DNA of 26,399 nt from CAYUCY01 sp964443525 (GCA_964443525.1 CAYUCY010000015.1:1-26399), one strand, 5' to 3'. Positions 1 to 7,257 are shown, numbered from the stretch's first letter. Notes: generated by a model not told the origin, from the sequence alone. Translations and numbers: made by a program.

Positions 1-97
1 GATGTCCCATCATGGAGTGTCCTCCGACAGAATGGTATCCCATACCGTATCCGCCCGCTGAGTGATGTCCCATCATGGAGTGTCCTCCGACAGAATG
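1..97. repeat. In-frame 63-bp tandem repeat
   Basis: The 34-bp core starting GATGTCCCATCATGG occurs identically at 1-34 and 64-97, with offset exactly 63 bp (21 codons), so the reading frame is kept. It encodes the His/Met-rich unit of the secreted protein and probably continues beyond the window edge. This is a coding repeat, not a CRISPR. Confidence 0.85.
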
Positions 98-193
98 ATG
101 CTCCATGCCGTGGTTAGATGCCTGACTAACTGATGTATTCACTCCCGATAGAATAGAGCTGGTTAAAATTATCGTATATAAATTTTTTTTCAT
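1..193 (-). CDS. Secreted His/Met/Gly-rich tandem-repeat protein (5' part only)
   Basis: The first 64 codons of a minus-strand gene are visible; the rest lies beyond the window edge. The ATG at 193 is preceded by a purine-rich ribosome site (AAAGGGAGAG). Residues 1-25 form a signal peptide: MKKN, a hydrophobic stretch, then a likely cleavage after VSQA. The mature part is built from His, Met, Gly and Ser. A 21-residue unit beginning HSVGGHSMMGHHSAGG and ending YGMGY is followed by an in-frame second copy of its first 11 residues (63-bp period, 34-bp core identical at 1-34 and 64-97). Met/His-rich exported proteins often bind copper or other soft metals; that function is inference and no family is recognised. 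An amyloid-like or surface role is also possible. Confidence is high that this is a real secreted ORF and low on function. Confidence 0.72.
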   Translation of the reverse strand, partial: MKKNLYTIILTSSILSGVNTSVSQASNHGMEHHSVGGHSMMGHHSAGGYGMGYHSVGGHSMMGH

Positions 194-226
194 TTCTTCT
201 CTCCCTTTCTTTTTTCTAATAAGAAT

Positions 227-254
227 AGGATATCAAAAAAATCTCTGATGTAAA
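227..254 (-). promoter_or_regulatory. Candidate sigma-70 promoter for the His/Met-rich protein gene
   Basis: On the minus strand TTTACA (249-254) and TATCCT (227-232) are separated by 16 nt. The predicted start lies near 220, giving a leader of about 27 nt before the ATG at 193. It sits between the hslU stop and the repeat-protein start, so the gene appears to be transcribed independently of hslVU. Confidence 0.5.
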
Positions 255-267
255 GAGCAATTAAAAA

Positions 268-1584
268 TTAGAGGATAAACTTGGAGACGTCCGTATTGCG
301 GGCAAGCTCGCGGACAGTGGTCTCGACATAGGTCGCATCAATGATACGCTTTTCGCCAGGATGGTCGGAGGCTGTAAAGCTGATTTCTTCCAGAAGTTTT
401 TCCATCACCGTATGAAGACGACGGGCCCCTATATTCTCAACATTTTGATTAATTTCCGCCGCCAAAGTTGCGATCTCCCGAATAGCATCTTCGGTGAATT
501 CGAGATGATAATCCTCCGTTGCGAGAAGTGCCTGGTATTGTTTTATCAAGCTAGCCTCGGGTTNNNNNNNNNNAATTCGTTTGAAATCCTCTTTAGAAAG
601 AGCGCTTAACTCAACTCGAATGGGAAGCCGTCCTTGAAGTTCGGGGAGAAGTTCAGAAGGTTTCGTTAAATGAAAGGCACCTGAGGTGATGAATAAAATA
701 TGGTCCGTCTTAACAGTGCCATACTTTGTTGCAACGGACGTTCCCTCAATTAAAGGCAACAGATCCCTTTGAACTCCTTCTCGGCTGACGTCGGCGGAGG
801 CCCTCTCACCCCGGGCACAGATTTTGTCGATCTCGTCGATAAAGACGATGCCGTTTTGTTCAACCGCTTCAACAGCGTTTGCAATTACCTTTTCCTGATC
901 CACTAATTTGTCAGACTCTTCTTCGATGAGAATTTTAGAGGCATCGGGTACTTTCATCTTGCGGGTTTTCGTGCGCCCTCCCCCGAAGGCTCTTCCGAAA
1001 ATATCTCCGAGATTGAGCATGCCCATTTGAGCACCAGGCATGCCTGGCACATCCACCGTTGGCATAGAAAGGGTCGAGTGGTCGGCAACCTCAATTTCGA
1101 TTTCTCGATCTGAGAGCTTTTCTTCCCGCAGCATTTTTTTGAATTTCTCACGGGTCTCCGCCGTTGCAGTATCCCCGACCAGAGCATCCAAAAGCCGTTC
1201 TTCCGCCGCCGTCTCGGCCTTGGCCGTGACTTCTTGGCGATGGTGTTCTTTCTCTTGGGAAATGGCGATTTCAATAAGGTCCCTTATAATCGACTCAACA
1301 TCTCGTCCTACATACCCTACTTCCGTGAACTTGGTGGCTTCAACCTTGATAAAAGGCGCATCTGCTAATTTCGCAAGTCTCCTTGAGATTTCCGTCTTAC
1401 CGACGCCTGTGGGGCCGATCATCAGAATGTTTTTAGGAAGAATTTCTTCTCTAAGGTCCTCAGGGACTTGGAGGCGACGCCAACGATTTCGAAGGGCAAT
1501 TGCAACCGCTTTCTTGGCTTCTTTTTGGCCGACGATGAAGCGGTCCAGTTCTGAGACGATCTCACGGGGGGTAAAAGATTTCAT
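268..1584 (-). CDS. hslU: ATP-dependent protease ATPase subunit HslU
   Basis: AAA+ unfoldase of the HslVU (ClpYQ) cytoplasmic protease, which feeds substrates into the HslV chamber. About 438 residues, normal length. Visible: Walker A GPTGVGKT (about 57-64), pore loop GYVG (about 90-93), the charged intermediate domain, Walker B VFIDEID, a sensor-1 segment (ILFITSGAF), an arginine-rich sensor-2 segment (NIGARRLHTVMEK) and the C-terminal tail ending KFIL that docks on HslV. The start at 1584 is chosen because MKSFTPREIV is the family N-terminus; the in-frame extension to 1599 overlaps hslV. Only 1 nt separates the hslV stop from this ATG, so the two are co-transcribed. A 10-N gap (564-573) falls after FKRI, where the family has LTEP. 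The gap keeps frame but appears to be 3 nt longer than the true sequence. Not a natural disruption. Confidence 0.97.
   Translation of the reverse strand: MKSFTPREIVSELDRFIVGQKEAKKAVAIALRNRWRRLQVPEDLREEILPKNILMIGPTGVGKTEISRRLAKLADAPFIKVEATKFTEVGYVGRDVESIIRDLIEIAISQEKEHHRQEVTAKAETAAEERLLDALVGDTATAETREKFKKMLREEKLSDREIEIEVADHSTLSMPTVDVPGMPGAQMGMLNLGDIFGRAFGGGRTKTRKMKVPDASKILIEEESDKLVDQEKVIANAVEAVEQNGIVFIDEIDKICARGERASADVSREGVQRDLLPLIEGTSVATKYGTVKTDHILFITSGAFHLTKPSELLPELQGRLPIRVELSALSKEDFKRIXXXXPEASLIKQYQALLATEDYHLEFTEDAIREIATLAAEINQNVENIGARRLHTVMEKLLEEISFTASDHPGEKRIIDATYVETTVRELARNTDVSKFIL
564..573. other. Assembly gap of 10 N inside hslU
   Basis: Ten unknown bases interrupt hslU. Translating through leaves four undefined residues between FKRI and PEASL, where homologues have three (LTE). 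The last ambiguous codon is NAA, consistent with GAA (Glu). Seven missing bases would restore the family sequence exactly, so the N count is probably an arbitrary placeholder. Confidence 0.9.
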
Positions 1585-1585
1585 A

Positions 1586-2131
1586 TCACAAGCTCTCAAT
1601 CACAACGTTATGGTTGGTATAAATACATAAATCTCCCGCAATGCTCATGGCTTTTTTGGCAATTTCTTCTGCCGAAAGAGGTTGATCGAAAAGAGCGCGA
1701 GCAGCTGCAAGTGCGTATGCCCCACCTGAGCCGATTCCGATGATTCCGTCTTCAGGCTCCAGAACATCTCCGTTGCCTGTCAAAATAAAAGATCCCTCTT
1801 TATCCGCAACAGCCATAAGGGCTTCGAGACGTCTCAAATATTTATCCGTTCGCCAATCCTTGGCCAATTCGACACAGGCACGCGCTAGCTGAGAGGGATA
1901 CTGTTCAAGCTTTGCTTCCAAGCGTTCGAAGAGAGTAAGAGCATCGGCCGTAGCACCGGCAAAGCCCGCAATGACTTGCCCACTCCCAAGGCGTCTTACT
2001 TTGCGCGCATTCGATTTGAGCATGATGGAACCGAGAGTCACCTGACCGTCTCCGGCCACGACGACTTTACCGTCCTTTCGAATGGACAGAATCGTCGTCC
2101 CGTGCCATTGATCCCAAAATTTTTCCGTCAT
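1586..2131 (-). CDS. hslV: ATP-dependent protease proteolytic subunit HslV
   Basis: Threonine peptidase forming the double-hexamer chamber of the HslVU protease. About 181 residues. A leader of 11 residues (MTEKFWDQWHG) precedes the TT pair whose first Thr becomes the N-terminal nucleophile after self-processing. The following TILSIRKDGKVVVAGDGQV and SNARKV segments carry the conserved Asp and Lys of the active site, and GSGGAYALAAARAL is also typical. The start at 2131 is supported by AGGAG seven bases upstream; a longer in-frame extension to 2170 has no such support and would cover the promoter. hslV is the first gene of the operon, with hslU 1 nt downstream. The HIT gene diverges from its 5' side. 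Confidence 0.97.
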   Translation of the reverse strand: MTEKFWDQWHGTTILSIRKDGKVVVAGDGQVTLGSIMLKSNARKVRRLGSGQVIAGFAGATADALTLFERLEAKLEQYPSQLARACVELAKDWRTDKYLRRLEALMAVADKEGSFILTGNGDVLEPEDGIIGIGSGGAYALAAARALFDQPLSAEEIAKKAMSIAGDLCIYTNHNVVIESL

Positions 2132-2169
2132 GATGCTTTCTCCTTGACGTAACATGACATTTTGCCCCA

Positions 2170-2198
2170 AAAATACTTGAGTTTATTTGATTTGTCAC
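2170..2198 (-). promoter_or_regulatory. Candidate promoter of hslVU
   Basis: On the minus strand GTGACA (2193-2198) and TATTTT (2170-2175) are spaced by 17 nt, about 40 nt upstream of the hslV ATG. A sigma-32 promoter would be expected for a heat-shock operon, but I cannot assign one clearly; this reads as sigma-70-like. Confidence 0.45.
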
Positions 2199-2224
2199 GT
2201 TTTTTAAGAAAAGAGACGCGGAAT

Positions 2225-2581
2225 ATGGCCTATGATTCGAATAATATCTTTGCCAAAATTCTCCGAAAGGAGATTCCATGCAATAGCCTTTATGAAGACC
2301 CTTTTGCTCTTGCATTCCATGACATTCATCCCAAAGCCCCCGTTCATATTCTCGTGATTCCGAAAGGAGCCTATGTCTCCGCCAATGACTTTTATGCAAA
2401 TGCTAGTCCTGAAGAAATAACGGGCTTTTACCGAGCCGTTTCGAAAGTCATTAAAGATCTGGCGCTTGAGGACGGGTATCGGTTGATCTCAAACGGCGGG
2501 GTCAACGCCGGCCAGGAAGTGCCTCATTTTCATATCCATATTTTGGCCGGAAAAAAGCTGGGTCCCATGCTAGCCTCTTGA
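2225..2581 (+). CDS. Histidine triad (HIT) nucleotide-binding protein
   Basis: Small cytoplasmic hydrolase/transferase of the HINT branch, acting on nucleoside phosphoramidates or similar adenylated substrates. About 118 residues, usual length for the branch. The diagnostic HFHIHIL triad is near the C-terminus (residues about 105-111). The N-terminal NIFAKILRKEIPCNSLYED and the HDIHPKAPVHILVIPK segment are typical HINT sequence. The start at 2225 (MAYDSNNIF) fits family length; a 21-codon upstream extension would run into the hslV promoter. It lies divergent from hslVU and has no obvious operon partner. The physiological substrate is unknown. Confidence 0.92.
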   Translation: MAYDSNNIFAKILRKEIPCNSLYEDPFALAFHDIHPKAPVHILVIPKGAYVSANDFYANASPEEITGFYRAVSKVIKDLALEDGYRLISNGGVNAGQEVPHFHIHILAGKKLGPMLAS

Positions 2582-2686
2582 TCAGAGCATATTTCTCAGG
2601 GCCCGTAGGAATAGGAAATCGACTTATGTTGTCACCTTAATTGTGTCTTTCCTACCTAAAATTGGACTCAGCTCAACCCCAGATTT

Positions 2687-3051
2687 CTATGCCAAAAGTT
2701 CATCCCTTACTCTATTCCAAGGAGCCGTATCGTGGAAAAGTTCATTTCTCGTAATGAGCCCTTCTTGAAATGTCATGAGTGCGCGGCAGAAACGTCTCCG
2801 ATGGGCCCGCACTCTAAATTATAAACAACGACGACCTGATCTTCCTCATCAAACGTGGCGCGTATAGTGACCCCATTAAAAAATGCCATAAAGCCCTTTG
2901 CAGCCTCAAGATAGGCTTTTCTTCCCTGCAGGTGTGAGAAGGGGGTGATAAGTTCGATGTCGGGGTGCAGATATTTTTCCATGGCCTCAACATTTTTTTC
3001 TCCGAATGCGGTGTAAAATTTTTGAGCGAGGCCTCTATTCTTTTGGTTCAT
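2687..3051 (-). pseudogene. Frameshifted SnoaL-like (NTF2-fold) protein gene
   Basis: The minus-strand gene starts at ATG 3051 with AAGGAG eight bases upstream. It encodes a SnoaL/NTF2-like fold: GLAQKFYTAFGEKNVEAMEKYLHPDIELITPF is split here into its helix (residues about 7-27) and the HPDIELITPF strand. The frame hits TGA at 2773-2775 after 92 residues. From 2776 another frame continues with the expected end of the fold, MTFQEGLITRNELFHDTAPW, and stops at TAG 2687-2689. The frame change falls in 2777-2781; one missing or two extra bases would restore a protein of about 120 residues, the usual length. Either a real inactivating frameshift or a sequencing error. The divergent TetR gene suggests joint regulation. 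Substrate unknown; many family members are of unknown function. Confidence 0.72.
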
Positions 3052-3081
3052 CGTGGTCTCCTTCGGGAGGGCTGTTGACAG

Positions 3082-3118
3082 TTCATATTAAATATATGAA
3101 GCTATATCTAATATTTAA
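3082..3118. promoter_or_regulatory. Inverted repeats in the SnoaL/tetR divergent intergenic region
   Basis: Two nested inverted repeats lie between the divergent starts. TTCATAT (3082-3088) pairs with ATATGAA (3094-3100), and TTAAATAT (3088-3095) pairs with ATATTTAA (3111-3118). This is the usual place for a TetR operator controlling both genes. The region is very AT-rich, so chance symmetry is a real alternative. Confidence 0.4.
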
Positions 3119-3144
3119 AATGGATATTGTATACTATAATTAAT

Positions 3145-3777
3145 ATGTCAAGTCGCAAAAAAAGAATTTATCATTCGGAGGCCAGACAAGCGAAGGCTAT
3201 TCAAACAAGAAGCCGTATTCTTGCCTCAGCCAAATTACTCTTTCAGTCTAAGGGCTTTGAAGGGGTGACAATAGAACAAATCGCCCATGCAGCAGACGTC
3301 TCAGCGCCCACGATTTATTCTCTTTTTCAATCCAAGCGCGGCATCTTGCGTGCTTTAATGGATGAAGCGCTCCCGCCAGGCCAATTTGAGGCTCTTGTAA
3401 AAGAGGCCATGCAAGAAAAATCAGCAAAAACACATCTCGCTCTCTCTGCTAAAATTGCTCGGCAACTATACGATGCTGAGAGAGCGCAAATGGATCTTTT
3501 TCGAGGCGCTTCTCTTTTAGCGCCTGAATTCAAAGAGCTTGAAAAAGAAAGAGAGCAGCGCCGCTACAAACGCCAGGAAGAGAGCGTTAAAAGGATCGTA
3601 AAAGAGGGCGCCCTCCTCAAAGAGCTTTCCCTCTCCAAGGCTCGCGATATCCTCTGGGCCTTCACAGGACGCGATATGTACCGTCTGTTTGTCATCGAGC
3701 AAGGATGGACTTCAGACGAATACGAAACGTGGCTCGACCAAGTGTTGGTCAAAATGTTGGTTGAGCCCGATCTATAA
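3145..3777 (+). CDS. TetR/AcrR-family transcriptional regulator
   Basis: About 210 residues, normal for the family. The N-terminal DNA-binding domain is clear: a basic start (MSSRKKRIYH), helix 1 with TRSRILASAKLLFQSKGFEG, then the helix-turn-helix VTIEQIAHAADVSAPTIYSL (about 41-60) and FQSKRGIL. The C-terminal ligand/dimer domain is variable, as expected, with a Lys/Arg/Glu-rich stretch at about 125-150. ATG 3145 is preferred over a TTG at 3127 because it begins just before the basic arm; no strong ribosome site is visible, and a TATACT at 3130-3135 would put the transcript start almost at the ATG. The gene diverges from the broken SnoaL-like gene, which is its likely target along with itself. 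Ligand unknown. Confidence 0.9.
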   Translation: MSSRKKRIYHSEARQAKAIQTRSRILASAKLLFQSKGFEGVTIEQIAHAADVSAPTIYSLFQSKRGILRALMDEALPPGQFEALVKEAMQEKSAKTHLALSAKIARQLYDAERAQMDLFRGASLLAPEFKELEKEREQRRYKRQEESVKRIVKEGALLKELSLSKARDILWAFTGRDMYRLFVIEQGWTSDEYETWLDQVLVKMLVEPDL

Positions 3778-3808
3778 AAAGTTTGACATGCGCATTGATC
3801 CTTAAAAC

Positions 3809-3836
3809 TTGACAAATTGTACATAAGTGATAAAGT
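3809..3836 (+). promoter_or_regulatory. Candidate sigma-70 promoter for the cyclase gene
   Basis: TTGACA (3809-3814) and TAAAGT (3831-3836) are separated by 16 nt, 27 nt upstream of the cyclase ATG. The cyclase thus probably has its own promoter rather than depending on tetR read-through. Confidence 0.6.
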
Positions 3837-3862
3837 GTCATGAATTTAGTTAAGGCTTATTC

Positions 3863-4570
3863 ATGACCGCTTTCCTTTCTATTTTCTTCTTAGTTCTCAG
3901 CGCGTTCCTCGCGATCTTTTTGTTCCATATGGAAAAGCGCTTGCGATCCATTGAAAAACTCTTTCATAAATTTGTTCCGACGGAATATTTGTCGCTTGTT
4001 GAAAAAAGCGCAGACGCTCTTTTAGAAGGCAACGAGTTTGTTGAAAAGGAGATGACTATCCTTTTCTTGGACCTTCGAAATTTTGTAGCCTTTTCTCAAG
4101 CCAGAGGCAAGGTTGCAACCCATGAGCATCTGCAAGCGTTTTATCAAACGGTGAGCGTCTGCATTCGAAAACATCGAGGTTTTATTGATAAATATATGGG
4201 GGACGGCTTGATGGCTGTTTTCCCGACACATCCTGATGATGCGGTGAAAGCCTCTTTTTTGCTTTTAAGAGAACTTAAAGAAATTTCTTTCGGCATCGGA
4301 ATTCATCGGGGCTCTGTTCAAATCAGCTGCCTGGGAGACGGTGAGAGAAGCGCACTGACCGTCATTTCTCAAACGGTAAATTTAGCAGCGCGCCTTGAGC
4401 AAATGACAAAGGAGGTAAGAACTCCTATTCTCTTATCAGAAGAGACCTATCATTATTTAGGCCCTTTTCTCAGAAAGAGATTTGTTTCTTGCGGTAGCCA
4501 TCCCGTCAAAGGGTATCCGACGAGACTCACTCTTTACGGGGTAAACTCGCTGCTTGATCTCGCGGCTTAA
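3863..4570 (+). CDS. Membrane-anchored class III adenylate/guanylate cyclase
   Basis: About 235 residues: one N-terminal membrane segment (about 3-22), a short linker with the FVPTEYL motif common before these domains, then a cyclase catalytic domain. Catalytic residues appear intact: metal-binding Asp70 (LFLDLRNF) and Asp114 (DKYMGDGLMAVF), base-selecting Lys110, Thr166 (LTVIS) and the transition-state Asn173 and Arg177 (TVNLAARLE). Lys plus Thr at the purine-selecting positions favours ATP, hence cAMP, as in many bacterial members. There is no HAMP, CHASE, FHA or other sensor domain, so it is a minimal form. Its tail faces the comM tail with a 3-nt gap. Where the product acts is not shown; no CRP-like regulator lies in the window. 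Confidence 0.9.
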   Translation: MTAFLSIFFLVLSAFLAIFLFHMEKRLRSIEKLFHKFVPTEYLSLVEKSADALLEGNEFVEKEMTILFLDLRNFVAFSQARGKVATHEHLQAFYQTVSVCIRKHRGFIDKYMGDGLMAVFPTHPDDAVKASFLLLRELKEISFGIGIHRGSVQISCLGDGERSALTVISQTVNLAARLEQMTKEVRTPILLSEETYHYLGPFLRKRFVSCGSHPVKGYPTRLTLYGVNSLLDLAA

Positions 4571-4573
4571 AGT

Positions 4574-6091
4574 CTACCCGAGCGAACCATTTCGAAGAGT
4601 GAGAGCTTCAGAAAGATGGTGAGAGAGGACCGCATCCGATATTTCCAAATCCGCAATCGTTCTAGCCACCCGCAGGACACGGTGATAGGCTCTCGCGGAA
4701 AGTTTCATCTTTTCTGCTGCCTGATTTAAAAGGATCTGAGAATCTCTTCCCAACACGACGACCTCTTCGAGCAGTTTCCCAGAGGCTTGAGCATTTACCT
4801 TAATGTTTTGATTGGCTACAAGAGACTTGTAGCGATTTTCTTGAAAATCTCTGGCTTTCAAGACTCGTGTCGAGATCTCACGGCTTCCTTCTTTTGCAGA
4901 AGGAAGAGAAAGATCACTGGCCTTGACGCCCGGCACGAAGACATGGAAATCGATTCTGTCCAAAAGAGGACCTGAAAGTTTGGCTTGATAGTCAAGCGCA
5001 CATTTCGGAACCCTGCTGCAGGCGCGCTCGGGATCATCTAGATAACCGCATCGGCAAGGATTCATGGCGGCTACAAGTTGGAATCTGGCGGGATAAGTAA
5101 TATGGGCATTGGCACGGGAGACCGTGACTTGACCTGTTTCAAGAGGTTGCCTCAGAGCCTCGAGGGTTCCTCTTTGAAATTCAGGCAACTCGTCCAGAAA
5201 AAGAACACCGTTATGGGCGAGCGTAATTTCACCCGGTTGAGCTTTATGGCCGCCCCCAACCATAGCGGGGAGAGAAGCAGAGTGATGGGGATCCCTGAAA
5301 GGGCGAACCCTCAAAAGTCGGCCTTCCTGAAGGAAGCCTGCAACCGAATGAATCATGGTAACTTCAAGGGCTTCTTCGGGTGTCAGGGGCGGAAGCAATG
5401 TGGGAAGACGCGCGGCCAACATGGATTTCCCCGCTCCCGGAGGTCCCATCATTAAGAGATTGTGGCTGCCTGCCGCTGCAATTTCGAGCGCTCTTTTGGC
5501 CGATTCTTGGCCTTTTATATCAACGAGATCCAAGGGTGAGTTTTGGAGAGATTCAATTTTGGCCTCGGGGGCGGGCAAAACCTGACGTCCTTTAAAATGA
5601 TTGACGAGCGCAAGAAGGGTTGAGGGAGCTAAAACTTCGATCCCCTCTGCCCAAGCGGCTTCACTTCCCGTAGATTCCGGGCAGATAAGGCTTAAGCCTA
5701 AAGACGAGGCATGAATTGCGGCTGGCAGGACACCCGTCACCGAGCTGACTCGACCGTCAAGAGCCAGCTCACCGACGGCCAAATAAGACGCAATTTCCTC
5801 CTTAGGGAGAACATCGAGGCTTGCCAAAAGACCGATGGCTATCGGCAAGTCATAGTGGCTGCCTTCTTTTTGAAGGTCGGCGGGAGAGAGGTTGATGGTA
5901 ATACGTTTAGGTGGCAAAGAGAGCCCCATGGACTGCAGTGCCGATCTCACCCGCTCTCGGGATTCTGCAACGGCTTTATCGGCCAATCCGACGATTGCAA
6001 AAGAAGGAAGTCCTTCTGAGATTTGGATCTGAACATCGATGGTGATAGGCTCGATCCCCTGAAAGGCAACGGTTTTAATACGTGCAACCAT
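4574..6091 (-). CDS. comM: YifB/ComM-family Mg-chelatase-like AAA+ ATPase
   Basis: About 505 residues, full family length. N-terminal Lon-protease-like fold (about 20-165, with the typical SEGLPSFAIVGLADKAV), then the AAA+ domain with Walker A GPPGAGKS (216-223) and Walker B GVLFLDELPEF (about 295-305). A four-Cys cluster follows (NPCRCGYLDDPERACSRVPKC spans it), then the C-terminal helical Mg_chelatase_C region. ComM is a hexameric helicase that promotes branch migration when transformed DNA is integrated in naturally competent bacteria; its role in non-competent lineages is uncertain. No other competence gene is present here. The ATG at 6091 has AGGGAG upstream. It is monocistronic, convergent with the cyclase and preceded by the terminator of the BON lipoprotein gene. 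Confidence 0.95.
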   Translation of the reverse strand: MVARIKTVAFQGIEPITIDVQIQISEGLPSFAIVGLADKAVAESRERVRSALQSMGLSLPPKRITINLSPADLQKEGSHYDLPIAIGLLASLDVLPKEEIASYLAVGELALDGRVSSVTGVLPAAIHASSLGLSLICPESTGSEAAWAEGIEVLAPSTLLALVNHFKGRQVLPAPEAKIESLQNSPLDLVDIKGQESAKRALEIAAAGSHNLLMMGPPGAGKSMLAARLPTLLPPLTPEEALEVTMIHSVAGFLQEGRLLRVRPFRDPHHSASLPAMVGGGHKAQPGEITLAHNGVLFLDELPEFQRGTLEALRQPLETGQVTVSRANAHITYPARFQLVAAMNPCRCGYLDDPERACSRVPKCALDYQAKLSGPLLDRIDFHVFVPGVKASDLSLPSAKEGSREISTRVLKARDFQENRYKSLVANQNIKVNAQASGKLLEEVVVLGRDSQILLNQAAEKMKLSARAYHRVLRVARTIADLEISDAVLSHHLSEALTLRNGSLG

Positions 6092-6148
6092 AAAGCACTC
6101 CCTGATTTTTTATTTATTTTATCGGAGTTTAAAAAGAATCCTAGAGAG

Positions 6149-6172
6149 AAAAACCCGTTTAAGCGGGTTTTT
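6149..6172 (-). terminator. Intrinsic terminator after the BON lipoprotein gene
   Basis: AAACCCG (6151-6157) pairs with CGGGTTT (6164-6170), loop of 6 nt, extended by A/T pairs on both sides. It sits 7 nt past the lipoprotein stop. On the minus strand it is followed by a T-rich tail. The stem is symmetrical, so it could also act on plus-strand transcripts, but no plus gene ends here. Confidence 0.75.
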
Positions 6173-6179
6173 TTAAGAT

Positions 6180-6887
6180 CTAGTCGTCAAAAGCCGAATC
6201 TTCGGAAGCGGCATCAGGTCTTTGAGGGCCCGGCTCACGTTGTCCTCTCTTGAAGCTGGGAACATAGTCCTCATCATTTTGAGGCTTTGTCGGCAAGGGG
6301 GCTGGAGCATTGTCTTTGAGAGTCACAAAGCTTTTCACATGTTGCACGCCCGCAATTCTTCTGGCAATTGAAACGACAAGATTAAGCTCATCCTGACTTT
6401 GCGCAATTCCCATGATATAGACAACGCCGCCGACCGTGTGAACGTCGTAATTCAGAGAACGAACATTATTTTCAGCCAAAAGTTTTGACTTGAGCTGGGT
6501 TGTGATCCAGCTGTCTTTGGCATAATTTTTAAATCCGCCTTCTCCTTTCGTCGTAATTTCATCGATGACTTCCTTGACGCCCTTGGCTTGCCAAGCAAAG
6601 CGGACAGCATCAATTTGATCTTGTTTTTTATTCACAAGTCCCGTCAATAAAACACGTCCCTGACGAACGACTACGTTGACGCTGTTGAAAGCATCGGGTG
6701 AGTGATTGACGAGAAGATATTGAATTCTTGCTTTGATTTCCGTATCCGACAACACGCCGCCGATGCTTCTCTCTTCAGAGGCAGCTGTTACTACAGCCGT
6801 CGCACCTCCCATGAAAACGACGGGAGCACATCCCGATAATATCAAGGTTGCAGCACTGAGTGTTAAGATCAGACTTTTTTCTTTCAT
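6180..6887 (-). CDS. Dual-BON-domain outer-membrane lipoprotein (DolP/YraP-like)
   Basis: About 235 residues. A lipoprotein signal peptide starts MKEKSLILTL and ends in the lipobox LSGC (lipidated Cys near residue 20). Two BON domains follow: about 45-115 (SDTEIKARIQYLL, then GRVLLTGLV) and about 120-195 (DSWITTQLKSKLL, then GGVVYIMGIA). The tail is Pro-, Asp- and Glu-rich. The ATG at 6887 is chosen because AGGAG lies six bases upstream; the ATG at 6893 would directly abut it. In Enterobacteria DolP supports outer-membrane integrity and sits beside yraN and rsmI, which is the arrangement here. A 55-nt gap from yraN suggests one operon. The terminator 7 nt past its stop marks the operon end. 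Confidence 0.9.
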   Translation of the reverse strand: MKEKSLILTLSAATLILSGCAPVVFMGGATAVVTAASEERSIGGVLSDTEIKARIQYLLVNHSPDAFNSVNVVVRQGRVLLTGLVNKKQDQIDAVRFAWQAKGVKEVIDEITTKGEGGFKNYAKDSWITTQLKSKLLAENNVRSLNYDVHTVGGVVYIMGIAQSQDELNLVVSIARRIAGVQHVKSFVTLKDNAPAPLPTKPQNDEDYVPSFKRGQREPGPQRPDAASEDSAFDD

Positions 6888-6942
6888 TTTCATCTCCTCT
6901 TCAGAAGGCAGCATACCACGCATTCTTCAAATGTTTAAACCG

Positions 6943-7257
6943 TCAAGGCATCATTACCATGACATCGAATCGCATGCCAAGATGCTGAAATTTTTTTCTG
7001 TTTTTAAGGAAAAGGAGCGCTGCATTTTGAATGCGCTTTTGCTGACGGAGCGAGACAGCATAGAGACCCTCTTCAAGGGTTTCCCGTCGTTTCACCTCGA
7101 CAAAGACGAGCCACCGGCCTCGCTTGGCAATCAAATCGATTTCTCCTAAGGGAGTTTTAAAACGTCTTTCCAAAATTCGGTACCCTTGCAGCTGTAAGAG
7201 GAGAGCCGCGAAGGTCTCAGCGGATGTCCCCCGTCGATAGGAATTATCATCCGTCAT
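6943..7257 (-). CDS. yraN: YraN family (UPF0102) nuclease-like protein
   Basis: 104 residues, slightly short for the family (about 115-125). Core motifs of the PD-(D/E)xK-like fold are present: GYRILERRFKTPLGEIDLIA with the Glu-Ile-Asp pair, then VFVEVKRR carrying the Glu-x-Lys, followed by QKRIQNAALLFL. The biochemical role is not settled. Its start overlaps the rsmI stop by 11 nt, and the BON lipoprotein follows, so the three genes form a minus-strand operon with the order known from proteobacteria. Confidence 0.9.
   Translation of the reverse strand: MTDDNSYRRGTSAETFAALLLQLQGYRILERRFKTPLGEIDLIAKRGRWLVFVEVKRRETLEEGLYAVSLRQQKRIQNAALLFLKNRKKFQHLGMRFDVMVMMP

Noticed and set aside
1..97. 34-bp direct repeats resembling a short CRISPR array
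   Set aside because: The repeats are in frame within an ORF having a signal peptide, the period is an exact multiple of three, and the spacer is itself part of the coding repeat.
1040..1630. Long plus-strand ORF antisense to hslU
   Set aside because: It is fully inside hslU, is Ser/Arg-rich and low in complexity, and has no recognisable domain; it is a shadow of the conserved gene.
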